Positions 44,429 to 52,739 of a DNA stretch of 64,000 bases are shown in pieces. Every line of letters begins with the position of its first letter. Position 1 is the stretch's first letter. Under the pieces are notes generated by a model, which did no database searches, was not told the DNA's origin, and was given only the letters and a program-made list of their open reading frames with translations. Origin of the DNA: an uncultured Erythrobacter sp. (GTDB lineage Bacteria > Pseudomonadota > Alphaproteobacteria > Sphingomonadales > Sphingomonadaceae); assembly GCA_947501215.1 (NCBI GenBank), contig CANMUS010000003.1, positions 464,530 to 528,529 on the forward strand, in the 5' to 3' direction. The translations under genes were made by a program, and so were the position numbers.

Positions 44429-44656
44429 TCATCCGAAGAGGAAAATCAGCGCGACGAGAACTGAAAGAGTAACTGTTACGAGCCACACGATTGGCCATAT
44501 CCCGAAATCGCGGCCCTTGACCGAAACGGATGAAAGCGGGGGCACGGGATTGCTCTTGGTGCGGGCGTCACCGTGCGCTTGCAGCAGTCGCGGATTGAGC
44601 GGCGCATTGTCCGCCGCACGCGTTTGTTCTTCGGAAGTCGGATTCCGACGGGTCAT
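44429..44656 (-). CDS. Small single-pass membrane protein at the end of the nar operon
   Basis: A 75-residue protein: hydrophilic first 50 residues, then one membrane helix (IWPIVWLVTVTLSVLVALIFL). The ATG at 44656 follows gaggaggcg, an excellent ribosome site that itself encodes the end of the preceding gene; their stop and start are 1 base apart. A possible accessory or assembly factor for nitrate reductase. No family recognised. Confidence 0.6.
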   Translation of the reverse strand: MTRRNPTSEEQTRAADNAPLNPRLLQAHGDARTKSNPVPPLSSVSVKGRDFGIWPIVWLVTVTLSVLVALIFLFG

Positions 44657-44657
44657 G

Positions 44658-44993
44658 TCACGCCTCCTCGATTTCGGTTCCATGCGGATGCTTTCGCGTC
44701 TGATGCTTGCTGCACGGCTTTTGAGAGAGGCGCCAGTCAACTATAGCGCCTAGGCAAACAAGCGCAGGGTCGGCCGCATCACGCACATGGCTGATAAGCG
44801 TCGCCCAGTCCTCTTCGCTGGCGAAACGACTGAAGTCGGCGACGGCCATACGTGCAGCTCTGGCCGGGGTGATGTTCTCATTGGCTGCCAGCTTTTCGAG
44901 TGCTCGCGCCTGAACAGGCCCGGACCCGGCGAGCCAGCCCTGGATGTCGGCCCCGGCGTTCTTCGCCAATGCGAGGTAGTCCCCCAGCATCAT
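44658..44993 (-). CDS. Small helical protein in the nar operon, unknown function
   Basis: A 111-residue soluble protein beginning MMLGDYLALAKNAGADIQGW, mostly helical, with WATLISHVRDAADPALVCLG in the middle and a charged C-terminus. Its start overlaps the ppiC stop and its stop abuts the next gene, so it is translated from the same message. I do not recognise the family. Position suggests help with nitrate reductase maturation or regulation. Confidence 0.6.
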   Translation of the reverse strand: MMLGDYLALAKNAGADIQGWLAGSGPVQARALEKLAANENITPARAARMAVADFSRFASEEDWATLISHVRDAADPALVCLGAIVDWRLSQKPCSKHQTRKHPHGTEIEEA

Positions 44994-45931
44994 GCGGCGA
45001 GCGTCCCTCGGCGCTGGTCTTCTTCGGCGGGTGGGGCATCGAGGACAACGCCCTTGATCTCGGCTTCGTCGGCGAGCGATTGCACCACCTGCATCGCCGA
45101 CACGGTCCAGGAGCGCGCTTCGAGCAGGTCGGCAATCTTGTCCTTCGCAACCTCGAACGGCAATTCTTGCCCCTCGATGATGCGGTTGAGGCGAATGACG
45201 TGCCAGCCATGCTTGGATCGCACCGGTTCGGGATTAACCGTGCCGGGCTGAGTTGCTTCGATGTGCGTCTGGACCTGTTGCACTAGCTCACCGCGGCGGA
45301 TCTGACCGAGCGAGCCGTTCTGCTGGCCTGAAGGACAACCAGAAAACTCCCGCGCCGCCTCTGCAAACGCTTCCTGGTCATCCCCAATCGCGGCGATGAT
45401 TGTGCGCGCCTGCGCTTGGGCAGCATCCCAGCCATCTTCACCGGCCCCCTCCTCGGGCTCGATAAGAATATGCGAAGCCTCGAAAAGCGACGGCGTGCGG
45501 AAACGATGCCGGTTCGCGCGGTAATAGCGTTCGCATTCTTCTTCTGTGGGAACGGCATCGCTTACCACCTTGTCGAGCAAGGCTTTGACCAAAGCTTCCT
45601 CCTCGGTAGCGCGCCTCCCTGTCTCGGTCTCTTCCTCCGCGGCTAGTCCTCTGCGCATAGCCTCGCGCATCAAGAGATGCCGAACAACCAGAGCCTGTGC
45701 CGCAGCACGCCATGCCTCCTCGCCCGAAGGAGCCGGATGATGCGGCATTTCCTCGGCGATCTGCTCTTCGGTTATCTCATGTCCGTCGACCGTGACAATT
45801 CCGAAAGCGGGGAGCGGTTGAAGTTGCTCGTCCGCCCCGCCGCATCCATGTGTCTCGCACGCCGACGGCATGGCGGGTTCCGCGCGGGCGTCGGGTGCGC
45901 CGATATTTATGACATCCAGTTTGCGCGCCAT
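44990..45931 (-). CDS. PpiC/parvulin-type peptidyl-prolyl isomerase (NifM-like)
   Basis: A 313-residue protein. The N-terminal half is a helical SurA-like chaperone segment (VDGHEITEEQIAEEMPHH, RHLLMREAMRRGL, and the C-H-containing HGCGGAD). The parvulin domain spans roughly residues 160-265 (EASHILIEPEEG, EFSGCPSGQQNGSLGQIRRGELVQQ, VRSKHGWHVIRLNRIIEGQELPFE). The start at 45931 overlaps the narI stop. ppiC next to narGHJI is known in several proteobacteria; the client is assumed to be nitrate reductase. No signal peptide, so cytoplasmic. Confidence 0.88.
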   Translation of the reverse strand: MARKLDVINIGAPDARAEPAMPSACETHGCGGADEQLQPLPAFGIVTVDGHEITEEQIAEEMPHHPAPSGEEAWRAAAQALVVRHLLMREAMRRGLAAEEETETGRRATEEEALVKALLDKVVSDAVPTEEECERYYRANRHRFRTPSLFEASHILIEPEEGAGEDGWDAAQAQARTIIAAIGDDQEAFAEAAREFSGCPSGQQNGSLGQIRRGELVQQVQTHIEATQPGTVNPEPVRSKHGWHVIRLNRIIEGQELPFEVAKDKIADLLEARSWTVSAMQVVQSLADEAEIKGVVLDAPPAEEDQRRGTLAA

Positions 45932-46716
45932 CACTGCACCTCCTCGGTAAACGCACGGTCTGTTGCCGGACCAGGAGTATAGGCTGGAGCTCCTCCGAAC
46001 GGTTGCGGTGCTCGCGCCGGAGCACCCTTGCCCCGCCGGGTCCGCACGATCTGATAGCCGGGCCTGAAGAGATACCAGATCGGCGCGCTGAACACATGCA
46101 CCAACCGCGTGAACGGGGTCAGCAGGAACAGGGTCAGGCCGAGAACGATGTGCAGCTTGTAGACGATGTGCGTCTGGAGGATGTAGTCGGAAGAACCCGG
46201 CTGGAGAGTCAGTAGACCGTTGGCCCATGCCATGAAGTTGACCATCTCGCGTCCATCGATGTGCTGAAGGGTCCAGTAGGTCGTTGACAGCCCCAGCAGG
46301 ATCTGGAGCCAGATCAGGACCAGAACCACTATGTCGAGCGTAGCTGAACTACGCCTGATCCGTGGATCGAACAATCTGCGGTGCAGGAGCAAGGTGCAAC
46401 CGATGAAGGCGACGACACCTGCGATGCCGCCAGCTACGAGAGCGAGAACCTGCTTCCACTGGTGCTGCACTCCGAAATAGTCGAACAGCTCGATCGGGGT
46501 CAGCAAGCCTACGAAATGTCCGCCTAGCAGCACGAGAATGCCGAGGTGGAACATGTTCGAGCCGATCATCATCTGTTTGCGCCGCAGGAACTGGCTCGAC
46601 TGCGAGCGCCAGCTATACTGGTTCGTGTCGAAGCGCAGGATGCTGCCGATGACCATCACAGTCACGGCGAGATACGGATACCAGCCGAACAGCAGGTAAT
46701 GGATGAACTCATTCAT
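45931..46716 (-). CDS. narI: Respiratory nitrate reductase gamma subunit (cytochrome b)
   Basis: Membrane diheme cytochrome b that passes quinol electrons to NarH. Five helices in 261 residues. The His ligands are visible in NMFHLGILVLLGGHFVGL and in THIVYKLHIVLGLTLF / LVHVFS. The start at 46716 (MNEFIHYLLFGWYPYLAV) has an aaggag site; longer in-frame extension upstream is shadow of narJ. A C-terminal basic Pro-rich tail of about 35 residues exceeds E. coli NarI. The stop overlaps ppiC (TGATG). Confidence 0.95.
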   Translation of the reverse strand: MNEFIHYLLFGWYPYLAVTVMVIGSILRFDTNQYSWRSQSSQFLRRKQMMIGSNMFHLGILVLLGGHFVGLLTPIELFDYFGVQHQWKQVLALVAGGIAGVVAFIGCTLLLHRRLFDPRIRRSSATLDIVVLVLIWLQILLGLSTTYWTLQHIDGREMVNFMAWANGLLTLQPGSSDYILQTHIVYKLHIVLGLTLFLLTPFTRLVHVFSAPIWYLFRPGYQIVRTRRGKGAPARAPQPFGGAPAYTPGPATDRAFTEEVQ

Positions 46717-47440
46717 GCCGCGCTCCTTCTTTTGCTTCGTGCGCCCGATTGAAGGCGCGGATACGGGCGATGACACCAGTTGGGCCGCCATTGTCGAAGG
46801 CCGCGGTGCCGAAACTGACCGGGGCTTCCTCCCACAGCTCGTCGACGCTCTTTGTTTCATCCTCGGCAAATGCCTTGCCAATTTCTTCCACGCGCTCGGC
46901 ATCGGGGCGCGCGTCGGCCAGCTCGACCACCGCCGCGAGAACCGCCGCGTATGGCGTTTCACGCTCGGCCAGACGTTCGGCGAGCACCGTCAGGACATCG
47001 ATCGGTTCACGCAGCCACTCGCGGGCTTCCTCGGACGCAAGCTGAGCTGTGAATTCAAGGAACATCGGAATGTAATCGGGCAGTTCGTTGCTGGTCATTT
47101 CCAGACCATGATTGATATATTCGAGCCCAAGATCGCTCATCGCCTGCCCGCGATCCTTGTTGTCACCATGCACGTGCTCGAACAAATGCAGCGAGAGCCG
47201 ACGCGTGCTATCGAACAGTTCGCTGTAGTCGGCCTGAAGATCGAACAGTTCTCGTGTCCATAGATCATCCAGCAGCGGTTCAAGCGCGGCAATGGCTTGA
47301 GTGGACAGGGCGGCTTCACTGGCCAGAACTGAGCGCAGTTCGGGAACCGCTGCCTGTAACTCCGTGCTCGGATACCCGAGCAGCGCTGCAAGGGTGCGTA
47401 GCGACAGCGACATGGGCCGAGCGGGTTTCTTGCGCGCCAT
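46709..47440 (-). CDS. narJ: Nitrate reductase molybdenum cofactor assembly chaperone
   Basis: System-specific chaperone that holds NarGH while Moco is inserted. The helical TorD/NarJ fold is marked by LAALLGYPSTEL, YSELFDSTRRLSLHLFEHVHGDNKDRGQAM, ELPDYIPMFLEF and the RPDAERVEEIGKAFAE segment. The ATG at 47440 overlaps the narH stop (ATGA); a GTG one codon earlier is possible. Its end overlaps narI by 8 bases. Confidence 0.93.
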   Translation of the reverse strand: MARKKPARPMSLSLRTLAALLGYPSTELQAAVPELRSVLASEAALSTQAIAALEPLLDDLWTRELFDLQADYSELFDSTRRLSLHLFEHVHGDNKDRGQAMSDLGLEYINHGLEMTSNELPDYIPMFLEFTAQLASEEAREWLREPIDVLTVLAERLAERETPYAAVLAAVVELADARPDAERVEEIGKAFAEDETKSVDELWEEAPVSFGTAAFDNGGPTGVIARIRAFNRAHEAKEGARHE

Positions 47441-48963
47441 CACATCGCCTCCCGCTTGACGGGCTTGCCGGGCTGCGCTTTTTTGCCGCCGAACAGGCTC
47501 GGCGTGCGCCCTTCGGTGACTTCACGGAAACCGAAACCGCCGGCCCCCCTTAGCACGTAGGCATCCTCTTCGAACTCGCGGTGCGTCGTAGGAATGACGT
47601 AGCGATCCTCATAGGCTGCGAGTGCCATGATGCGATACATCTCGTCGATCGTGGCGCCGGTGAGACCGACCCGCTCAGCGATGCTTTCGTCTTCTACCCC
47701 GTGCACGCGCTTACCGCGCATGTAGGCCCGCATCGCGAGCATCCGTTCGAGTCCTTGTGCAATGGGAGCCTCGTCACCGGCTGTAAGCAGGTTGGCCAGG
47801 TATTTGAGCGGTATGCGCAAGGAGCGCACGTCCGGCATTCCGTCTTTTTCCGAAATCTTTCCGGCCTCTGCCGCCGACTGGATCGGCGACAGCGGCGGCA
47901 CATACCAGACCATCGGCAGCGTGCGGTATTCAGGGTGGAGCGGGAAGGCGATTTTCCATTCCACTGCCATCTTGTAGACTGGCGAGCGCATCGCAGCCTG
48001 TATCCATGCCTCGGGAATTCCATCCAGCCTAGCCTGGGCTTGGACTTCCGGATCATGGGGATCGAGAAACAGCGATAGCTGGGCGGGGTAGAGGTCCTTT
48101 GGATCCTCGACCGATGCGGCCTCCTCGACCCTGTCCGCGTCATAGAGCACCACGCCTAGATAGCGGATACGACCGACACAGGTTTCAGAGCAGACAGTGG
48201 GTTGGCCGGTTTCGATCCGCGGATAACAGAAGATGCATTTCTCCGACTTCCCGCTGGCCCAATTGTAGTAGATCTTCTTGTAGGGACATGCGGACACACA
48301 CATCCGCCAGCCCCGGCACTTTTCCTGGTCAATGAGAACGATCCCGTCTTCGTCGCGCTTGTAGATCGCGCCGGAGGGACAAGCGGCGAGACAAGTCGGA
48401 TTAAGGCAGTGCTCGCACAGCCGCGGAAGATACATAAGGAAGGTCTTCTCGAACTCTCCGTATATCTCCTTCTCGACGCCGGCGAAGTTGTAGTCTTCCG
48501 ATCGCTTGGCGAACTCGCCGCCGAGCATATCCTCCCAGTTGCCCGACCATTCGATCTTCTTCAGGTGCTCACCCGTCAGCAGCGAACGAGGCCTTGCCGT
48601 TGGCTGGGCCTTGAGTTCGGGTGCCTTGTGCAGCCATTCGTAATCGAAAGTGTAGGGTTCGTAGAAATCGTCGATTTCAGGGAGGCTCGGATTGGCAAAG
48701 ATCTTTGAAAGAATCCGCCATTTGGAACCGAGCTTGGGTTCGATCCTCCCATTGGGACGGCGACGCCAACCGCCGTTCCAGCGTTCCTGGTTCTCCCAGT
48801 CCTTCGGATAGCCGATACCCGGCTTGGATTCGACATTGTTGAACCAGGCGTATTCGACGCCTTCGCGATTGGTCCACACGTTCTTGCAGGTAATCGAACA
48901 AGTGTGGCAGCCGATGCACTTGTCCAGATTGAGGACCATCGGAATTTGAGCGCGAATCTTCAT
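47440..48963 (-). CDS. narH: Respiratory nitrate reductase beta subunit (Fe-S)
   Basis: Electron-transfer subunit of 507 residues with four clusters. Cys groups: CIGCHTCSITC (residues about 16-26), CEHCLNPTCLAACP, CRGWRMCVSACP (the 3Fe-4S-type group with Trp) and CIFCYPRIETGQPTVCSETC. The start at 48963 (MKIRAQIPMVLNLDKC) is the usual one and overlaps the narG stop by 4 bases. The C-terminal 25 residues are Gly/Lys-rich. Confidence 0.97.
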   Translation of the reverse strand: MKIRAQIPMVLNLDKCIGCHTCSITCKNVWTNREGVEYAWFNNVESKPGIGYPKDWENQERWNGGWRRRPNGRIEPKLGSKWRILSKIFANPSLPEIDDFYEPYTFDYEWLHKAPELKAQPTARPRSLLTGEHLKKIEWSGNWEDMLGGEFAKRSEDYNFAGVEKEIYGEFEKTFLMYLPRLCEHCLNPTCLAACPSGAIYKRDEDGIVLIDQEKCRGWRMCVSACPYKKIYYNWASGKSEKCIFCYPRIETGQPTVCSETCVGRIRYLGVVLYDADRVEEAASVEDPKDLYPAQLSLFLDPHDPEVQAQARLDGIPEAWIQAAMRSPVYKMAVEWKIAFPLHPEYRTLPMVWYVPPLSPIQSAAEAGKISEKDGMPDVRSLRIPLKYLANLLTAGDEAPIAQGLERMLAMRAYMRGKRVHGVEDESIAERVGLTGATIDEMYRIMALAAYEDRYVIPTTHREFEEDAYVLRGAGGFGFREVTEGRTPSLFGGKKAQPGKPVKREAM

Positions 48964-51900
48964 CGTGCGATCTCCTGCCGCGCTTTCGCTTTTTTAGTGT
49001 CCGACCTGTCGAACGTGTCGGCCTTGTCGAACCAGTTGATCTCGCTCATCTTGCGAACGATGACGAATTCGTCCCGGTTCGCGCCTACGGTCCCGTAGTA
49101 GTTGAAGCCATAGGCGAGTTGGACGTAACCGCCGATCATATGCGTCGGCTTCATGTTGATGCGCGTGACCGAGTTGTGGATGCCGCCGCGAAGGCCAGTC
49201 ACTTCGGAACCGACAGTGTTCACCAGCTTCTCCTGCGCGTGATACATGATGGCTGACCCGGGCATGATCCGCTGCGAGACGATCGCCCGCGCGGTCAGGG
49301 CGCCGTTGATGTTGAAGACCTCGATCCAGTCGTTGTCGACGATCCCCGCCTCGCGGGCATCGTCCTCGCTGATCCACACTGCCGGACCACCTCGGTTGAG
49401 CGAGAGCATGATCAGGTTTTCGGTATAGGTTGAATGGATGCCCCATTTCTGGTGCGGGGTCAGCAAATTGAGCTGGATTTCCTTGTTGCCGTTGGGCAGC
49501 TTGCCGAGGACCTGTCGCACGGTGCGCGTATCTATCGGCGGACGCCAGGTAACGAAGCCTTCTCCGAATGCTCGCATCCACTGGTGGTCCTGGTAGAGCG
49601 ACTGCCTTCCGGTCAACGTTCGCCACGGGATCAGTTCATGCACGTTGGTATAGCCGGCATTGTAGCAGACATGTTCGCTTTCAAGGCCCGACCACGTCGG
49701 CGAAGATATTATCTTGCGTGGCTGCGAGACGATGTCTCGGAAGCGGATCTTCTCCTCTTCTTTGCCCTCGGCGAGATGCAGATGGTCTAGACCGGTCGTT
49801 TCGCCCAATGCCGCCCAAGCCTTCACAGCCACTTCGCCGTTCGTTTCGGGAGCCAGCATCAGGATCGTCTCGCAAGCGTCGATATCGCTGTCGATGCGCG
49901 GCCGGCCGGACGTTGCCTCCTGTAGCGACGTGCCATTGAGTGCTGCAACGAGCGCAACTTCGTGCTTGGTATCCCAGTTGATGCCTTTCGATCCGTTGCC
50001 GAGCTTTTCCAGCGCAGGGCCAAGCGAGGTAAAGCGTGCGAAGGTCGCCGGATAGTCGCGCTCGATGACATGGATCGTCGCCATCGTCTTGCCCGGGATC
50101 GGATCGCATTCGCCCCTTCCCCAATCCTTGGGCTCGAATGGTTGGGCGATTTCGTTCGGGCTGTCGTGCTGGATTGGGGACAGAACGACATCCTGCTCCA
50201 CCCCGAGAACCTCGGGAGCGACGTTCGAGAACGCTTCCGCTATACCGCGGAAAATAGCCCAGTCACTACGCGCCTCCCAAGCCGGGTCCACCGCCGCTGT
50301 CAGCGGGTGGATAAAGGGATGCATGTCGGTGGTGTTGAGATCGTTCTTTTCATACCAGGTCGCGGTCGGGAGAACGATGTCGGAATACAGACTGGTGGTC
50401 GACATGCGGAAGTCGATATTGACCATCAGGTCCAATTTTCCTTCCGGTGCCTCTTCGTGCCACGCCACTTCGCTTGGCAGCACCACCCCGCTTTCTTCCC
50501 CGTCGACGCCGATCACGCCGTGCATCGAGCCCACGAAGTGCTTCAGGAAGTATTCGTGGCCCTTGCCGCTGGCGCCAAGCACGTTGGAGCGCCAGAAAAA
50601 CATGTTGCGGGGCCAGTTGCGCGGATCGTCCGGGTCGGCATTGGCGAACTGGAGTTCGCCGGATTTCAGCTTTTCCGGAATGACTTCATTGGCATCTTCG
50701 CCGGATTTCTTCAGGGCTGCCCCAATCTCGAGCGAATTCTGGTGCAGTTGGGGGGCGGACGGCAACCAACCCATCCGTTCTGCGCGCACGTTGTAGTCGA
50801 TTATCGAGCCGGTCCAGTCCGCCTTGGGGGCGGTAGGCGAGATGATGTCGTCGACGGTCATCGTCTCGTAGCGCCATTGGTCGGTGTGCGCGTAGAAGAA
50901 GCTGGTCGCGTTCATCTGCCGCGGGGGACGGGTCCAGTCGGTCGCCATCGCTAGCGGAAGCCAGCCGGTCTGAGGCCGCAGCTTTTCCTGTCCCACATAG
51001 TGCGACCAGCCGCCGCCCGACTGGCCGATGCAGCCGCACATCACGAGCAGCGCGATGATCCCGCGGTAGCTCATGTCCATGTGATACCAGTGGTTGAGGC
51101 CCGCCCCCAAGATAACCATCGAACGACCCATCGTGGCATCGGCGTTCGCAGCGAAATCACGCGCGGTCTGGATGATGGCGTCACGAGGAACGCCCGTCAC
51201 GCGTTCCGCCCACGCGGGAGTGAAGGGAATGTCGTCGTCGAAGGAGCGCGCGACGTTCTCGCCGCCAAAGCCCCGATCGACGCCGTAATTGGCGCAGAAA
51301 AGGTCGAACACTGTCGCCGCCAATATGCGTTCGCCATTGGCCAGCACGATTTCGCGAGCCGGAACGTTGCGCATCAGGATTGAATCGTGATCGGTCGCGA
51401 CGAAACCGTTCGAAGCCTCGGAACCGAAATACGGGAAGCCCACCGACACGATCTGGTCGTGATCGTCCTTGAGCGTCGTCCGCAAACGCAAAGGTTTGCC
51501 CTTCTTGTCGACTTCGGCCAGGTTCCAGCGGCCCTTTTCACCCCAACGATGACCCGCGCTCCCGAGCGGACAGACGACCTTGCCGTCTGCGTCGTTCAGG
51601 GCAACGGGCTTCCATTCTGGATGATCGGTTTCCCCGAGACTCTTCTTGAAGTCCGATGCCCGCAAGTGCCGGTCGGCGACCAATCGACCGTCCTGCTCGG
51701 TCAGTTTTACGAGGAACGGGAAATCGCTGTATTTGCGCGTGTAGTCGCTGAAGTAATCCGACATGCGGTCGACGTAGAACTCACGCAGCACGACATGGCC
51801 AAACGCGAGCGCCAGCGCAGCGTCCGTCCCCTGCTTGGGATGGAGCCACATGTCGGAGAACTTGGCGGCCTCGTTATAGTCCGGCGAGATGACTACACTC

Positions 51901-52727
51901 TTGGTCCCGCGATACCGCGCCTCGGTGTAGAAGTGCGCATCGGGCGTGCGCGTCATCGGCACGTTGGAGCCCCACACTAGTAGGTAACTCGAATTATACC
52001 AGTCTGCGCTTTCGGGAACGTCCGTCTGCTCGCCCCAGGTCTGGGGACTCGATGGCGGGAGGTCGCAATACCAGTCGTAGAAGCTCAACACCGTGCCGCC
52101 GATCAGGGACAGATAGCGGCTTCCCGCTGCATAGCTTATCATGGACATGGCCGGGATTGGCGAGAACCCAGCGATGCGATCGGGACCGTATTCGCGGATT
52201 GTGTAAGCGTTGGCTGCCGCGATGATCTCGTTCACTTCTTCCCAGGATGAACGGACAAGGCCACCGCGCCCGCGACGCTTGACCCAGTCGGACCTTTTGT
52301 CGGCATCGGAAACAATCGAGGCCCACGCAGCGACCGGGCTCATGGTGCGGCGGGCCTCGCGCCAATGCTCAAGCAAACGTGCGCGAACCATCGGGTATTT
52401 CACGCGGGTGCCGGAATAGAGATACCAGCTGTAGCTTGCGCCGCGTGGACATCCCCGAGGTTCGTGATTGGGCAAGTCCGGACGTGTGCGCGGGTAATCG
52501 GTCTGCTGCGTCTCCCAGGTGACGATGCCGCCCTTGACGTAAATTTTCCACGAGCAGGAGCCAGTGCAGTTCACGCCGTGTGTCGAGCGCACGATCTTGT
52601 CGGCTGCCCAGCGCTTGCGATAGGAGTCTTCCCATTGCCGCGATTCATCGGTCGTGATGCCGTGACCATCGGAGAAGCTGTCCTGCATCCGCTTGAAGAA
52701 TGTCAGCCGATCGAGAAAGTGGCTCAT
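48960..52727 (-). CDS. narG: Respiratory nitrate reductase alpha subunit (molybdenum, bis-MGD)
   Basis: Catalytic subunit reducing nitrate to nitrite on the cytoplasmic face. FS0 ligands His50, Cys54 and Cys58 (STHGVNCTGSC), with a further Cys in PRGCPRGASYSWYLYSGTR. The Mo-ligand Asp region reads YNSSYLLVWGSNVPMTRTPDAHF. Other NarG blocks: ILGAGLNHWYHMDMSYR, MCGCIGQSGGGWSHYVGQEKLRPQ, VSQRIMPGSAIMYHAQEK and MKPTHMIGGYVQLAYGFNYYG. It is 1255 residues, normal for NarG. No Tat signal, as expected for the membrane-bound cytoplasmic enzyme. It starts 12 bases after narK. Confidence 0.98.
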   Translation of the reverse strand: MSHFLDRLTFFKRMQDSFSDGHGITTDESRQWEDSYRKRWAADKIVRSTHGVNCTGSCSWKIYVKGGIVTWETQQTDYPRTRPDLPNHEPRGCPRGASYSWYLYSGTRVKYPMVRARLLEHWREARRTMSPVAAWASIVSDADKRSDWVKRRGRGGLVRSSWEEVNEIIAAANAYTIREYGPDRIAGFSPIPAMSMISYAAGSRYLSLIGGTVLSFYDWYCDLPPSSPQTWGEQTDVPESADWYNSSYLLVWGSNVPMTRTPDAHFYTEARYRGTKSVVISPDYNEAAKFSDMWLHPKQGTDAALALAFGHVVLREFYVDRMSDYFSDYTRKYSDFPFLVKLTEQDGRLVADRHLRASDFKKSLGETDHPEWKPVALNDADGKVVCPLGSAGHRWGEKGRWNLAEVDKKGKPLRLRTTLKDDHDQIVSVGFPYFGSEASNGFVATDHDSILMRNVPAREIVLANGERILAATVFDLFCANYGVDRGFGGENVARSFDDDIPFTPAWAERVTGVPRDAIIQTARDFAANADATMGRSMVILGAGLNHWYHMDMSYRGIIALLVMCGCIGQSGGGWSHYVGQEKLRPQTGWLPLAMATDWTRPPRQMNATSFFYAHTDQWRYETMTVDDIISPTAPKADWTGSIIDYNVRAERMGWLPSAPQLHQNSLEIGAALKKSGEDANEVIPEKLKSGELQFANADPDDPRNWPRNMFFWRSNVLGASGKGHEYFLKHFVGSMHGVIGVDGEESGVVLPSEVAWHEEAPEGKLDLMVNIDFRMSTTSLYSDIVLPTATWYEKNDLNTTDMHPFIHPLTAAVDPAWEARSDWAIFRGIAEAFSNVAPEVLGVEQDVVLSPIQHDSPNEIAQPFEPKDWGRGECDPIPGKTMATIHVIERDYPATFARFTSLGPALEKLGNGSKGINWDTKHEVALVAALNGTSLQEATSGRPRIDSDIDACETILMLAPETNGEVAVKAWAALGETTGLDHLHLAEGKEEEKIRFRDIVSQPRKIISSPTWSGLESEHVCYNAGYTNVHELIPWRTLTGRQSLYQDHQWMRAFGEGFVTWRPPIDTRTVRQVLGKLPNGNKEIQLNLLTPHQKWGIHSTYTENLIMLSLNRGGPAVWISEDDAREAGIVDNDWIEVFNINGALTARAIVSQRIMPGSAIMYHAQEKLVNTVGSEVTGLRGGIHNSVTRINMKPTHMIGGYVQLAYGFNYYGTVGANRDEFVIVRKMSEINWFDKADTFDRSDTKKAKARQEIAR

Positions 52728-52739
52728 GGTTACGGGTCC

